Positions 37,165-46,457 of a DNA stretch of 64,000 bases are shown in pieces. Numbering within the stretch: position 1 is the stretch's first letter; each line of letters starts with the position of its first letter. Position numbers and translations under genes: made by a program. Below the pieces are notes generated by a model that searched no databases, had not been told where the DNA came from, and was given only the letters and a program-made list of their open reading frames with translations. The stretch comes from Pseudomonas flavescens. Lineage in GTDB: Bacteria > Pseudomonadota > Gammaproteobacteria > Pseudomonadales > Pseudomonadaceae. Where the stretch lies: contig NZ_JACBYV010000001.1 of NCBI RefSeq assembly GCF_013408425.1, positions 868,001 to 932,000 of the forward strand, read 5' to 3'.

Positions 37165-38295
37165 TCACAGCGCCGGGTCTTTCTTGTCGTTCGCGGAGCT
37201 GGCTGCTTTGCGGCCTGGCGCCAGGTCGGTATCGGGTGGTGAGCTCTCGCCTTGCGGATGCTGGCTCAGCTCGCTGGCCCAGAGCGCCAGTGGGACGGGC
37301 GTCGAGGGCTGCCAGATGCGCTGCCAGAGCAAGGCCAGGCGCTGCATGTCGCCGCGCTCCGAGGGCCAGCGCTCGATGAACGACTGCACCTGCCAGGCAT
37401 CGCCCTGGCGGTGGGCGAAGTCGAAACGGAACGGGTGGAAGCCGGTCATGCCCAGGCGGATGTCGGTGACCACCAGATGATTGCCAAGGCGGTCGTAACG
37501 CAGCACGTCATTGGTGAACCACTTCAAGCGTTGATGGGCTGGCGAATTGTCCAGCGCCTCGCCCAATGCGGCCCCGCGAGGCATGCGCTCCAGCACCGGT
37601 GGCGCGCCGTCGAACCAACCGACCAACGCCTCGTGGTAGTCCTCGCCCTCGATCACGATGACCCGCCACAACAGCGTATTGAACGGCGTCGGCGAGCTGA
37701 AGATGGCTTCGGCTTCGATGCCTTGACGGGCCAGCTCCTGCTCCACCCGGTGCTCGGCCATGTATTTGCCGCCCAGGGTCGAAGCCAGATACAGGGTGGA
37801 AAACCCCAGCGCCCAGTTGACCACTGGGTTGGCCCGATCCTTCAGGCCGCTGATCAGCCCATAGATCACCGCGCCAAGCAGCGGCAGGCTGTAGATCGGG
37901 TCGATGATGAAGATGCTCGACCAGGCCGCCGGTGTGGGCGCCAGCGGCCAGAGCAGTTGCGTACCGTAACTGGTGAAGGCGTCGAGCAGCGGATGGGTGA
38001 TCAGTACCAGCCAGATTGCCAGGAACAGCCGCTGGGCCGAATAGCCGGGATGGGGTCGCCACTGTCGTATCAGCCAGGTCAGCAGTAGGGCGAAGCCGCT
38101 GAGCACGAACAGCGAATGACTGAAACCGCGGTGATAGGTCATCGCCGCCACCGAGTCGCCGTAGTCGATGATCACGTCCAGATCCGGCAAGGTGCCCAGC
38201 ACGGCACCATAAAGCAGCGCCTTGCGCCCCTGCCAGCGCCCCAGCAGGGCGCCCTGAATGCTGGCGCCGAGTACGGCTTGGGTAATCGAGTCCAT
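37165..38295 (-). CDS. YdjM/YbcI-type membrane-bound metal-dependent hydrolase
   Basis: 376 residues from the ATG at 38295 ([15 protein letters not shown]). AGAGAAG upstream supports this start over the longer frame. The family's metal-ligand motifs are present: [26 protein letters not shown] and [12 protein letters not shown], spread over several membrane segments in the first 200 residues. A soluble C-terminal domain of about 180 residues follows. The family is described as LexA-regulated, membrane-bound hydrolases of unknown substrate. It is convergent with the chemoreceptor and divergent from arfB. Confidence 0.85.
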   Translation of the reverse strand: MDSITQAVLGASIQGALLGRWQGRKALLYGAVLGTLPDLDVIIDYGDSVAAMTYHRGFSHSLFVLSGFALLLTWLIRQWRPHPGYSAQRLFLAIWLVLITHPLLDAFTSYGTQLLWPLAPTPAAWSSIFIIDPIYSLPLLGAVIYGLISGLKDRANPVVNWALGFSTLYLASTLGGKYMAEHRVEQELARQGIEAEAIFSSPTPFNTLLWRVIVIEGEDYHEALVGWFDGAPPVLERMPRGAALGEALDNSPAHQRLKWFTNDVLRYDRLGNHLVVTDIRLGMTGFHPFRFDFAHRQGDAWQVQSFIERWPSERGDMQRLALLWQRIWQPSTPVPLALWASELSQHPQGESSPPDTDLAPGRKAASSANDKKDPAL

Positions 38296-38435
38296 GGTCT
38301 TCTCTGAAATGCCTGCGCGGTCGACTACGTTACTTGAGCGCCTCGCACCTTGTATCGGCAAATTTCAAGCAAAGGTTTCAGCCGTGCGGGCGTCTGGCGG
38401 GCTATCCTGCACGCCCATTCAGAACAAGGCACCCC

Positions 38436-38849
38436 ATGCTGGTCATTTCCAACAGCATCCATCTGCCTGACGACGAAGTCGAACTCACTGCCATCCGCGC
38501 ACAGGGTGCAGGCGGGCAGAACGTCAACAAGGTGTCCAGCGCCATGCACCTGCGTTTCGACAGCCAGGCGTCGTCATTGCCGCCGTTCTACAAGGAGCGG
38601 CTGCTGGCCCTGCGTGACAGCCGCATCACTGCCGATGGCGTGGTGATCATCAAGGCCCAGCAATATCGCACCCAGGAACAGAACCGCGCCGACGCTTTGC
38701 AGCGCCTGGCGGAGCTGATCCGCTCCGCAGGCAAGACCGAAAAGGCCCGCCGCCCCACCAAGCCTACCCTCGGCTCCAAGAAGCGTCGGCTGGAAGGCAA
38801 GGCCAAGCGCGGGGCGATCAAGGCGGGCAGGGGTAAGGTCGACTTCTAA
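38436..38849 (+). CDS. arfB: Alternative ribosome-rescue factor B (peptidyl-tRNA hydrolase)
   Basis: 137 residues from the ATG at 38436 ([12 protein letters not shown]). The RF-like domain carries the catalytic GGQ in [14 protein letters not shown] at about residues 24-28, and the C-terminal tail is strongly basic ([20 protein letters not shown]), which enters the empty mRNA channel. ArfB releases peptides from ribosomes stalled without a stop codon, backing up tmRNA. Its end overlaps the convergent dkgB end by four bases, so the two transcripts are complementary at their 3' ends. Confidence 0.95.
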   Translation: MLVISNSIHLPDDEVELTAIRAQGAGGQNVNKVSSAMHLRFDSQASSLPPFYKERLLALRDSRITADGVVIIKAQQYRTQEQNRADALQRLAELIRSAGKTEKARRPTKPTLGSKKRRLEGKAKRGAIKAGRGKVDF

Positions 38850-39649
38850 TCCCAGTGCGGAGCGAAGCCCGGGTTGGCCAGTCGTTCACCGCGCTCCAGC
38901 TTGGCGATGGCTGCCATGTCCTGCTCGCTGAGCGTCAGCTTCAGTGCACCCAGGTTGCTTTCCAGATTGGCCCGTTTGGTGGACGACGGAATCACCGCGA
39001 AGCCCTGCTGCAGTGCCCAGGCCAGAGCGATCTGTGCCGGGTTGGCGGCGTGTTTGGCGGCGATGTCATGGATCACCGGGTCGGTCATCACCTTGCCATA
39101 GGCCAGGGGCATGTAGGCGGTCAGGTGCACGCCGTGTTCCTGGGCGAACGCCACCACCTTGCGGTTCTGCAGGAAGGGGTGGATCTCCACCTGGTGAGTG
39201 GCGATCTGGTCGGCGCCCACTACCTCCATCGCCTGTTGCAGGTGCGCGTTGGTGAAGTTGGACACGCCGATCAGCGCGGTCAGGCCAGCGGCCTTGGCCT
39301 CCAGCAGGGCGGCCATGTATTCGGCTACCTGCAGGTCGTCATTGGGCGAGGGCCAGTGGATCAGGGTCAGGTCGACCTGATCGAGGCGCAGCTTGCGCAG
39401 GCTTTCCTCCAGGCTGGGGATCAGCCTGTCGGCGCCCAGGTTGTCGGTCCAGATCTTGGTGGTGACGAACAGCTCGCTGCGCGGCACACCGCTTTCGGCG
39501 ATGGCCTGGCCCACTTCGGCTTCGTTGCCGTAGATCTGCGCGGTGTCGATGTGTCGGTAGCCGAGCTCCAGGCCGGTGCGTACCGAGTCGATCACCTGCT
39601 GGTCCTTGAGGCGGAAGGTGCCGAGGCCGAGGGCGGGAATCTGTGGCAT
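38846..39649 (-). CDS. dkgB: Aldo/keto reductase, DkgB type
   Basis: 267 residues from the ATG at 39649 ([14 protein letters not shown]), with AGGAG directly upstream; the longer frame is unsupported. The length equals E. coli DkgB and long stretches match it ([49 protein letters not shown]). The catalytic tetrad is visible: Asp in HIDTAQ, Tyr in QIYGNE, Lys in TTKIW, His in LIHWPS. It is a soluble NADPH-dependent reductase of methylglyoxal and 2,5-diketo-D-gluconate; the physiological substrate here is uncertain. Confidence 0.94.
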   Translation of the reverse strand: MPQIPALGLGTFRLKDQQVIDSVRTGLELGYRHIDTAQIYGNEAEVGQAIAESGVPRSELFVTTKIWTDNLGADRLIPSLEESLRKLRLDQVDLTLIHWPSPNDDLQVAEYMAALLEAKAAGLTALIGVSNFTNAHLQQAMEVVGADQIATHQVEIHPFLQNRKVVAFAQEHGVHLTAYMPLAYGKVMTDPVIHDIAAKHAANPAQIALAWALQQGFAVIPSSTKRANLESNLGALKLTLSEQDMAAIAKLERGERLANPGFAPHWD

Positions 39650-40006
39650 GTAAGTCTCCTGTTGAATGAACAGCTGTCTGTAGCTGACAGCGATGCCTGG
39701 GCGTTGTTGCGCTGGATTCGCGAGCCAGTAAGTGCCGTGGACTTGTGCGTAAGAACCGCGTTTCATGCAGAACATAGTTGCGCCGCGACTACCTGAGCAG
39801 CGAGCTGGGCCAGACGCTCTGAGTCATCGGGCACGCGCAATGGCATGAAATGCGCTGGTTTTCGGGGCGTTTTTCGGCGCCGCGCGGCGAGGCTGCAGCG
39901 CCCGGTATGCCTGGGCTGCAGCGCCTGCCGAGGTGGCCGCAGATATAGGTGGAACTGGCCGAATGCCACAGGGGTCTAGGATGATGGTTGATAAGGAGAT
40001 ACCAAA
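39650..40006. other. Intergenic region upstream of the PA2779-type gene
   Basis: No gene is supported here. The stretch GGCTGCAGCGCC is directly repeated at 39891-39902 and 39914-39925. AAGGAG sits eight bases before the next start codon. I see no clear promoter. Confidence 0.4.
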
Positions 40007-40408
40007 ATGACCAAATCCCCGTTCTTTCGTCGTCTGGCTGCGATGTTGGCAGTGTTCCATGTCCTGATGATCGCCCAGGTTCCACTCGCCAATGCCGCGA
40101 TGATCGGTACGGGTGAGGTGCTCACCGAGCAGCAACAGCAGGTCGACCGTCAGCAACTGCTGTCGATGCTCGACGATCAACAGGTCAAGGAAAAGCTGCT
40201 CGCCATGGGCGTCGAGCGTGATCAGGTGGAAAACCGCATCAACAACCTGACCAGCGCCGAACTGTCGCAATTCAATGCTCAGCTCTCCGAAGCCCCGGCT
40301 GGTGCGGGTGTGGTCGGCATCATCGTGTTGTTCTTGGTGATCTTCATCATCACCGATATGCTCTGCGCCACAGACCTCTTCAGTTTCGTGAAATGCATAA
40401 ATCGCTAA
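40007..40408 (+). CDS. PA2779-family small exported/membrane protein
   Basis: A 133-residue protein with AAGGAG upstream. The N-terminal hydrophobic segment ends in LANAA and is a likely signal peptide. The middle is helical and polar (LTEQQQQVDRQQLLSMLDDQ), and the C-terminus has a membrane segment (VGIIVLFLVIFIITDMLCAT). I recognise it as the PA2779 family, always next to a PA2778-type cysteine peptidase, whose ATG here lies 16 bases inside this gene. The pair is probably co-translated and functions together in the envelope; the role is unknown. Confidence 0.87.
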   Translation: MTKSPFFRRLAAMLAVFHVLMIAQVPLANAAMIGTGEVLTEQQQQVDRQQLLSMLDDQQVKEKLLAMGVERDQVENRINNLTSAELSQFNAQLSEAPAGAGVVGIIVLFLVIFIITDMLCATDLFSFVKCINR

Positions 40409-41352
40409 GACCGCTCCTCGCTTCACTTCTGATCGTCCTGCTCAGTGCATGCGCCAGGTCTCCGGTACTTTCACCGGAGGCCCAGCGCCTGCCTGAGCGG
40501 GTCGAGCTCAGCAGCGTTCCCTTCTATCCGCAGACCGCCTACCAGTGTGGGCCCGCCGCTCTGGCGACCATGCTCAACCAGCGCGGTGTGCTGACCACTC
40601 CCGGCTTCCTGCAGGACCAGGTCTACATCCCTGGCCGCGAAGGCAGCCTGCAAGTGGAGATGGTCGCGGCAGCGCGTTCTCACGATCTGCTCGTCTATCC
40701 GCTCAAGCCCAAACTCGATGCGCTGCTCGCCGAAGTGGCCGCTGGCAACCCGGTGCTAGTGCTGCAGAACCTGGGCTTCGACTGGTACCCGCAATGGCAC
40801 TTCGCGGTGCTGGTGGGCTATGACCGTCGCGAGCAGACGCTGATCTTGCGTTCCGGCACCACCCGCCGCTGGGTGACCGATTTCGCCGCCTTCGACAAGA
40901 CCTGGGCGCGCGGCAGCCGCTGGGCCGTGGTGACCATGCCGCCAGACACCTTGCCGGCCACCGCCGAGCCGACCACCTGGCTCAAGGCTGCTGCGGATCT
41001 GGAAGAGGTCGGCCGCAAGGACGTCGCCCAGCACGCCTACCGCACTGCCACCCAGCGCTGGCCGGAACAGGCCGTCGGCTGGTTCGCCCTGGCCAACAGC
41101 CGTTACGCCGGCGGTGACCTGCGTGGCGCCGAAGCAGCGCTTCGCGAAAGCGTCAGCCGCCAGCCGGACTTCGCTGCAGGCTGGTTCAACCTGTCCCAGG
41201 TGCTCGACGAACGCGGCTGCAAAGCGGAGGCCACCAGTGCCCGCCATTGCGCCCAACGCATCGCCCCCGACGACAAGCGCTTCACCGTAATCGGCAAGCA
41301 AGGCGCCGCATCAGGCCAGTGCAGCGCACCCGCCGCTTGCCCGGCCCAGTAA
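40393..41352 (+). CDS. PA2778-family cysteine peptidase with TPR, lipoprotein
   Basis: A 319-residue protein. A lipoprotein signal (LLIVLLSACARSP) puts the lipidated Cys near residue 20. A C39-like papain fold follows, with the nucleophile in YQCGPAALATML (about residue 53) and the catalytic His in PQWHFAVLVGYD (about residue 138). TPR-like repeats occupy the C-terminal third (AVGWFALANSRYAGGDLRGA, FAAGWFNLSQVLDERGC). It overlaps the PA2779-type gene by 16 bases. A proteolytic role in the envelope is likely, but the substrate is not known. Confidence 0.88.
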   Translation: MHKSLRPLLASLLIVLLSACARSPVLSPEAQRLPERVELSSVPFYPQTAYQCGPAALATMLNQRGVLTTPGFLQDQVYIPGREGSLQVEMVAAARSHDLLVYPLKPKLDALLAEVAAGNPVLVLQNLGFDWYPQWHFAVLVGYDRREQTLILRSGTTRRWVTDFAAFDKTWARGSRWAVVTMPPDTLPATAEPTTWLKAAADLEEVGRKDVAQHAYRTATQRWPEQAVGWFALANSRYAGGDLRGAEAALRESVSRQPDFAAGWFNLSQVLDERGCKAEATSARHCAQRIAPDDKRFTVIGKQGAASGQCSAPAACPAQ

Positions 41353-41370
41353 GGCATCCGGCAAAACAGA

Positions 41371-41394
41371 ACGGCGCACTCGAGCGCCGTTTTT
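41371..41394 (+). terminator. Rho-independent terminator of the PA2778/PA2779-type pair
   Basis: ACGGCGC (41371-41377) and GCGCCGT (41384-41390) pair around a six-base loop and are followed by TTTT. It lies 18 bases after the stop codon. Confidence 0.85.
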
Positions 41395-41433
41395 CGTAGG
41401 GGCTGGTACGCGCCGCCCCGGACCGTCTCCCGC

Positions 41434-41705
41434 AGGGTGGATCGGGGTGGGTAGCTGGCGCTCTTTTCATCCGTCGTCCATGGGTAACCCGATACGGGCG
41501 GTCCCGCTCAGGGTGCCGTCTGCCATCGTAATGGTGGAAAAGAGGAGCGTTTTCCACCCTGCGAATGCGTACGTCTTCGTTGCTTGGGCTGGCCTTGGGC
41601 CGTGAGGACGCAGAGCGTCTCGGGATGCATACCCACGCGGAGCGTGAGGAGCGATCAGTTGCTGTCCCAATGCTGGAATAGAAGAGCGCTTTCCACCCTG
41701 CGAGG
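41434..41705. repeat. Composite intergenic repeat with GGTGGAAA/TTTCCACC hairpins
   Basis: No gene is supported between 41395 and 41846. The region contains GGTGGAAA (41533-41540) facing TTTCCACC (41551-41558). The sequence around TTTCCACCCTGCGA then recurs, near 41551 and again near 41689. It shares vocabulary with the inverted repeat at 12080-12154. It looks like overlapping copies of a dispersed Pseudomonas repeat. Confidence 0.5.
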
Positions 41706-41846
41706 GCGATGCGCATCATCGTAGTTCGGGTTGAGTGAAGCGATACCCCAGGAATAAGAGCAGGCGTTACGGCGGCGAGGGCAGGGCGGTTACATGCCTC
41801 AAACGTAAAAAACTCAGTTTTTTTAGTCAGTTAGCGAAAAAAGGTG

Positions 41847-41874
41847 TTGACTCCTCGGCGTGGCTCCGTAGAAT
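41847..41874 (+). promoter_or_regulatory. Sigma-70 promoter of tRNA-Val
   Basis: TTGACT (41847-41852) and TAGAAT (41869-41874) are separated by 16 bases. Transcription would start near 41881, just before the mature tRNA at 41888. A T-rich stretch at 41814-41824 upstream resembles an UP element. Confidence 0.8.
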
Positions 41875-41887
41875 GCGCACCCACAGC

Positions 41888-41964
41888 AGGCACATAGCTC
41901 AGTTGGTTAGAGCACCACCTTGACATGGTGGGGGTCGTTGGTTCGAATCCAATTGTGCCTACCA
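41888..41964 (+). tRNA. tRNA-Val (anticodon GAC)
   Basis: A 77-base cloverleaf with encoded CCA. Acceptor arms AGGCACA/TGTGCCT, D stem GCTC/GAGC, anticodon stem CCACC/GGTGG with loop TTGACAT, T stem GTTGG/CCAAT with loop TTCGAAT. Anticodon GAC reads GUC and GUU valine codons. Confidence 0.97.
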
Positions 41965-41971
41965 AATTTTA

Positions 41972-41999
41972 AATGGTCGCTTCGGCGGCCATTTTTTTT
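41972..41999 (+). terminator. Rho-independent terminator after tRNA-Val
   Basis: AATGGTCGC and GCGGCCATT form a nine-base stem (one G-T pair) capped by a TTCG tetraloop and followed by eight T. Confidence 0.95.
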
Positions 42000-42184
42000 G
42001 GCCGTCTTGTCAGGCGGTCATGATTCTGAAAGCATCCACCGTTTCACACCTTCCAGTGACTGCGGTTCTGTGGCCAGCCTCACGGCTCCTGCCTCTGTAT
42101 GGCAGATACGCCACCGGATCGCTTACTGGCTCATCCCAACCCACGTGGCCTTTGGTAGAGGTCACCACTAGGAGAGGAGGCGCC

Positions 42185-44107
42185 ATGCCCATCATTACTC
42201 TTCCCGACGGCAGTCAGCGTTCGTTCGATCACCCGGTATCCGTACTCGAGGTGGCGCAATCCATTGGTGCTGGCCTGGCGAAAGCCACCGTCGCCGGCAA
42301 GGTCAACGGTCGTCTGGTAGACGCCTGTGACCTCATCGATGCCGATGCGACCCTGCAGATCATCACGCCCAAGGATGACGAGGGTGTCGAAATCATCCGT
42401 CACTCCTGCGCCCACCTGATCGGCCACGCGGTCAAGCAGTTGTATCCGACTGCGCGCATGGTCATCGGCCCGGTGATCGACGATGGCTTCTATTACGACA
42501 TCGCCTACGAGCGCCCCTTCACGCCCGATGACGTCACCGCCATCGAAGCGCGCATGAAAGAGCTGATCGACAAGGACTACGACGTCATCAAGAAAGTGAC
42601 GCCGCGCGCCGAAGTCATCGACGTGTTCACCTCGCGCAGCGAAGACTACAAGCTGCGCCTCGTCGAAGACATGCCGAACGAGCAGGCCATGGGCCTTTAC
42701 TACCACGAAGAGTACGTGGACATGTGCCGCGGCCCGCACGTGCCCAACACCCGCTTCCTCAAGGCATTCAAGCTGACCAAGCTGTCCGGCGCCTACTGGC
42801 GTGGCGATGCCAAGAACGAGCAGCTGCAGCGCATCTACGGCACCGCGTGGCCCGACAAGAAGCAGCTGGCTGCCTACATCCAGCGCATCGAAGAAGCCGA
42901 GAAGCGCGATCACCGCAAGATCGGCAAGCGCCTGGACCTGTTCCACACCCAGGAAGAAGCGCCGGGCATGGTGTTCTGGCACCCCAACGGCTGGACCATC
43001 TACCAGGTGCTCGAGCAGTACATGCGTGGTGTGCAGCGTGAAAACGGCTACCAGGAAGTCCGTACCCCGCAGGTCGTCGACCGTGTGCTGTGGGAGAAGT
43101 CCGGGCACTGGGGCAACTACGCCGACAACATGTTCACCACCGAGTCGGAAAGCCGCGACTACGCCATCAAGCCCATGAACTGCCCGTGCCACGTGCAGAT
43201 CTTCAACCAGGGTCTGAAGAGCTACCGCGAGCTGCCGCTGCGTCTGGCTGAGTTCGGCTCCTGCCACCGCAACGAAGCATCCGGCGCCCTGCACGGCATC
43301 ATGCGCGTGCGCGGCTTCACCCAGGACGATGCGCACATCTTCTGCACCGAAGAGCAGGTGAAGAAGGAAGCGGCCGACTTCATCAAGCTGACCCTTCAGG
43401 TCTATTCGGACTTCGGTTTCAGCGACATCAAGATGAAGCTGTCCACCCGTCCGGCCAAGCGCGTTGGCGACGACGCCTTCTGGGATCGCGCCGAGAAAGC
43501 CCTGGCCGACGCCCTGAACGATGCCGGCCTGCCGTGGGAATACCTGCCGGGCGAGGGTGCGTTCTACGGTCCGAAGATCGAATTCACGCTGCTCGACTGC
43601 CTTGGCCGTGCCTGGCAGTGCGGCACCCTGCAGTACGACCCGAACATGCCGCAGCGTCTGGAAGCGAGCTACGTTTCCGAAGACAACAGCCGCAAGATTC
43701 CGGTCATGCTGCACCGCGCGATTCTCGGTTCCTTCGAGCGTTTCATCGGAATTCTCATCGAGCACTACGAGGGTGCCTTCCCGGCATGGCTGGCGCCAAC
43801 CCAGGCGGTGGTCATGAATATCACCGACAAACAGGCCGATTTCGCCCTCGAAGTGGAAAAAACGCTCACTCAAAGCGGCTATCGTGCCAAGTCCGACTTG
43901 AGGAACGAGAAGATAGGCTTTAAAATCCGCGAGCATACTTTGCTCAAGGTCCCCTATCTGCTCGTCATCGGGGATCGCGAAGTCGAGACGCAAACTGTCG
44001 CTGTGCGTACCCGTGAAGGTGCTGATCTGGGCTCGATGCCCATCGCCCAATTCAATGAGTTGCTCGCACAAGCGGTTTCCCGGCGCGGTCGCCAAGATTT
44101 GGAGTAA
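42185..44107 (+). CDS. thrS: Threonyl-tRNA synthetase
   Basis: 640 residues from the ATG at 42185 ([14 protein letters not shown]), preceded by AGGAGAGGAGG; the upstream extension is not supported. The TGS domain covers about 1-62, the editing domain carries [16 protein letters not shown], and the class II core includes motif 2 [20 protein letters not shown] and zinc ligands such as the Cys in [11 protein letters not shown]. The C-terminal anticodon-binding domain ends the protein. It charges tRNA-Thr and deacylates Ser-tRNA-Thr. It heads the translation cluster and its stop overlaps the unusual infC start. The 185-base leader after the tRNA-Val terminator shows no decisive control element. 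Confidence 0.97.
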   Translation: MPIITLPDGSQRSFDHPVSVLEVAQSIGAGLAKATVAGKVNGRLVDACDLIDADATLQIITPKDDEGVEIIRHSCAHLIGHAVKQLYPTARMVIGPVIDDGFYYDIAYERPFTPDDVTAIEARMKELIDKDYDVIKKVTPRAEVIDVFTSRSEDYKLRLVEDMPNEQAMGLYYHEEYVDMCRGPHVPNTRFLKAFKLTKLSGAYWRGDAKNEQLQRIYGTAWPDKKQLAAYIQRIEEAEKRDHRKIGKRLDLFHTQEEAPGMVFWHPNGWTIYQVLEQYMRGVQRENGYQEVRTPQVVDRVLWEKSGHWGNYADNMFTTESESRDYAIKPMNCPCHVQIFNQGLKSYRELPLRLAEFGSCHRNEASGALHGIMRVRGFTQDDAHIFCTEEQVKKEAADFIKLTLQVYSDFGFSDIKMKLSTRPAKRVGDDAFWDRAEKALADALNDAGLPWEYLPGEGAFYGPKIEFTLLDCLGRAWQCGTLQYDPNMPQRLEASYVSEDNSRKIPVMLHRAILGSFERFIGILIEHYEGAFPAWLAPTQAVVMNITDKQADFALEVEKTLTQSGYRAKSDLRNEKIGFKIREHTLLKVPYLLVIGDREVETQTVAVRTREGADLGSMPIAQFNELLAQAVSRRGRQDLE

Positions 44108-44658
44108 TTATTATTAAGCGTGAAATGAGACAAGATAAACGAGCTGCACCGAAGGCCCCGATCAACGAGAATATCTCGGCACGCGAGGTTCGGTTAATTG
44201 GCGCTGAAGGCGAGCAGATTGGCATCGTCTCTATTGAAGAAGCGCTTAGAATCGCCGAAGACGCGAAGCTGGATCTGGTGGAGATTTCCGCTGATGCGGT
44301 CCCACCAGTGTGTCGGATCATGGACTATGGCAAGCACCTCTTCGAGAAGAAGAAGCAGGCTGCCATCGCCAAGAAGAACCAGCACCAGCAGCAGATCAAA
44401 GAAATCAAGTTTCGTCCAGGGACGGAAGATGGGGATTACCAGGTAAAACTTCGCAACCTGGTACGTTTCCTGATGGAAGGGGACAAGGCCAAGATCTCTC
44501 TGAGATTCCGTGGTCGTGAGATGGCCCACCAGGAGCTGGGTATGGAACTGTTGAAGCGGGTCGAAGCCGACCTCGCCGAACACGGTACCGTCGAACAGCA
44601 TCCTAAGATGGAAGGACGCCAACTGATGATGGTCATCGCTCCCAAACGCAAGAAGTAA
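44107..44658 (+). CDS. infC: Translation initiation factor IF-3 (ATT start)
   Basis: A 183-residue IF-3 if translation begins at ATT 44107, giving [12 protein letters not shown]; the first ATG in frame is only at 44125 (177 residues). An AUU-type start is the known hallmark of infC and underlies IF-3 autoregulation, because IF-3 discriminates against non-standard starts. Three ATT codons follow in a row at 44107, 44110 and 44113, with GGAG at 44101-44104; which one is used is uncertain. The N-domain contains [20 protein letters not shown] and the C-domain [17 protein letters not shown]. It prevents premature joining of ribosomal subunits and proofreads initiation. Confidence 0.95.
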   Translation: MIIKREMRQDKRAAPKAPINENISAREVRLIGAEGEQIGIVSIEEALRIAEDAKLDLVEISADAVPPVCRIMDYGKHLFEKKKQAAIAKKNQHQQQIKEIKFRPGTEDGDYQVKLRNLVRFLMEGDKAKISLRFRGREMAHQELGMELLKRVEADLAEHGTVEQHPKMEGRQLMMVIAPKRKK

Positions 44659-44718
44659 CCTCCAGGGCACGGCAGGCCTTATGGTTATCTATATCAACTG
44701 AATGCGGAGTATCCGAAC

Positions 44719-44913
44719 ATGCCAAAGATGAAAACCAAAAGCGGTGCGGCTAAGCGTTTCCTGAAAACCGCCACCGGCTTCAAGCACAAACACGCTTTCA
44801 AGAGCCACATCCTGACCAAGATGTCGACCAAACGTAAGCGTCACCTGCGCGGTAGCACCATGGTGCATCCGTCTGACGTTGCAAAGGTCGCGCGCATGCT
44901 GCGCGTTCGTTAA
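44719..44913 (+). CDS. rpmI: 50S ribosomal protein L35
   Basis: A 64-residue very basic protein ([20 protein letters not shown] at the start, [13 protein letters not shown] near the end), the exact size and pattern of L35. GCGGAG lies upstream. It stands between infC and rplT in the conserved order, so it is probably subject to the L20-mediated autoregulation known for this operon. Confidence 0.97.
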   Translation: MPKMKTKSGAAKRFLKTATGFKHKHAFKSHILTKMSTKRKRHLRGSTMVHPSDVAKVARMLRVR

Positions 44914-44940
44914 TCTCGGTCAAGATAGAGGAAATAACTC

Positions 44941-45297
44941 ATGGCTCGTGTTAAACGTGGCGTTATCGCTCGTGCTCGTCACAAAAAAATTCTGAAACTC
45001 GCTAAAGGCTACTACGGTGCACGTTCGCGCGTATTCCGTGTTGCCAAGCAGGCTGTCATCAAGGCTGGTCAATATGCCTACCGTGACCGTCGTCAGAAAA
45101 AACGTCAGTTCCGCGCTCTGTGGATCGCTCGTATCAACGCTGGTGCTCGCGTCAACGGTCTGTCCTACAGCCGCCTGATCGCTGGCCTGAAAAAAGCGTC
45201 GATCGAAATCGACCGTAAGGTTCTGGCTGATCTGGCAGTGAACGAAAAAGCGGCGTTTGCTGCGATTGTCGAGAAAGCGAAAGCCGTACTGGCTTAA
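44941..45297 (+). CDS. rplT: 50S ribosomal protein L20
   Basis: 118 residues, basic, with the L20 signature [20 protein letters not shown] at the N-terminus. It binds 23S rRNA early in 50S assembly and, in related bacteria, represses the infC-rpmI-rplT message. It follows rpmI by 27 bases. Its codon use is noticeably less GC-biased than that of neighbouring enzymes, as expected for a highly expressed ribosomal gene. Confidence 0.97.
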   Translation: MARVKRGVIARARHKKILKLAKGYYGARSRVFRVAKQAVIKAGQYAYRDRRQKKRQFRALWIARINAGARVNGLSYSRLIAGLKKASIEIDRKVLADLAVNEKAAFAAIVEKAKAVLA

Positions 45298-45309
45298 GTC
45301 CCCGACAAT

Positions 45310-45372
45310 CACCGGGTTTCGGCCCGGTGCTAAACGTCACCAATAGGGGAAGAGCCTTCAAGCTCTTCCCCT
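45310..45372 (+). promoter_or_regulatory. Double hairpin in the rplT-pheS gap
   Basis: CACCGGG/CCCGGTG forms a seven-base stem at 45310-45329. AGGGGAAGAGC (45345-45355) and GCTCTTCCCCT (45362-45372) form a perfect eleven-base stem with a six-base loop. Only a weak T-run (GTTTCG) follows, so it may be a leaky terminator or attenuator that sets pheST expression relative to the ribosomal genes. Confidence 0.55.
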
Positions 45373-45394
45373 GTTTCGTATCTGGAGTCTGTAA

Positions 45395-46411
<1,017 letters not shown>

Positions 46412-46457
46412 CACCCCTCGCAGTTTGTAATCGAATCGGATCAGGAGAACAGACAGT

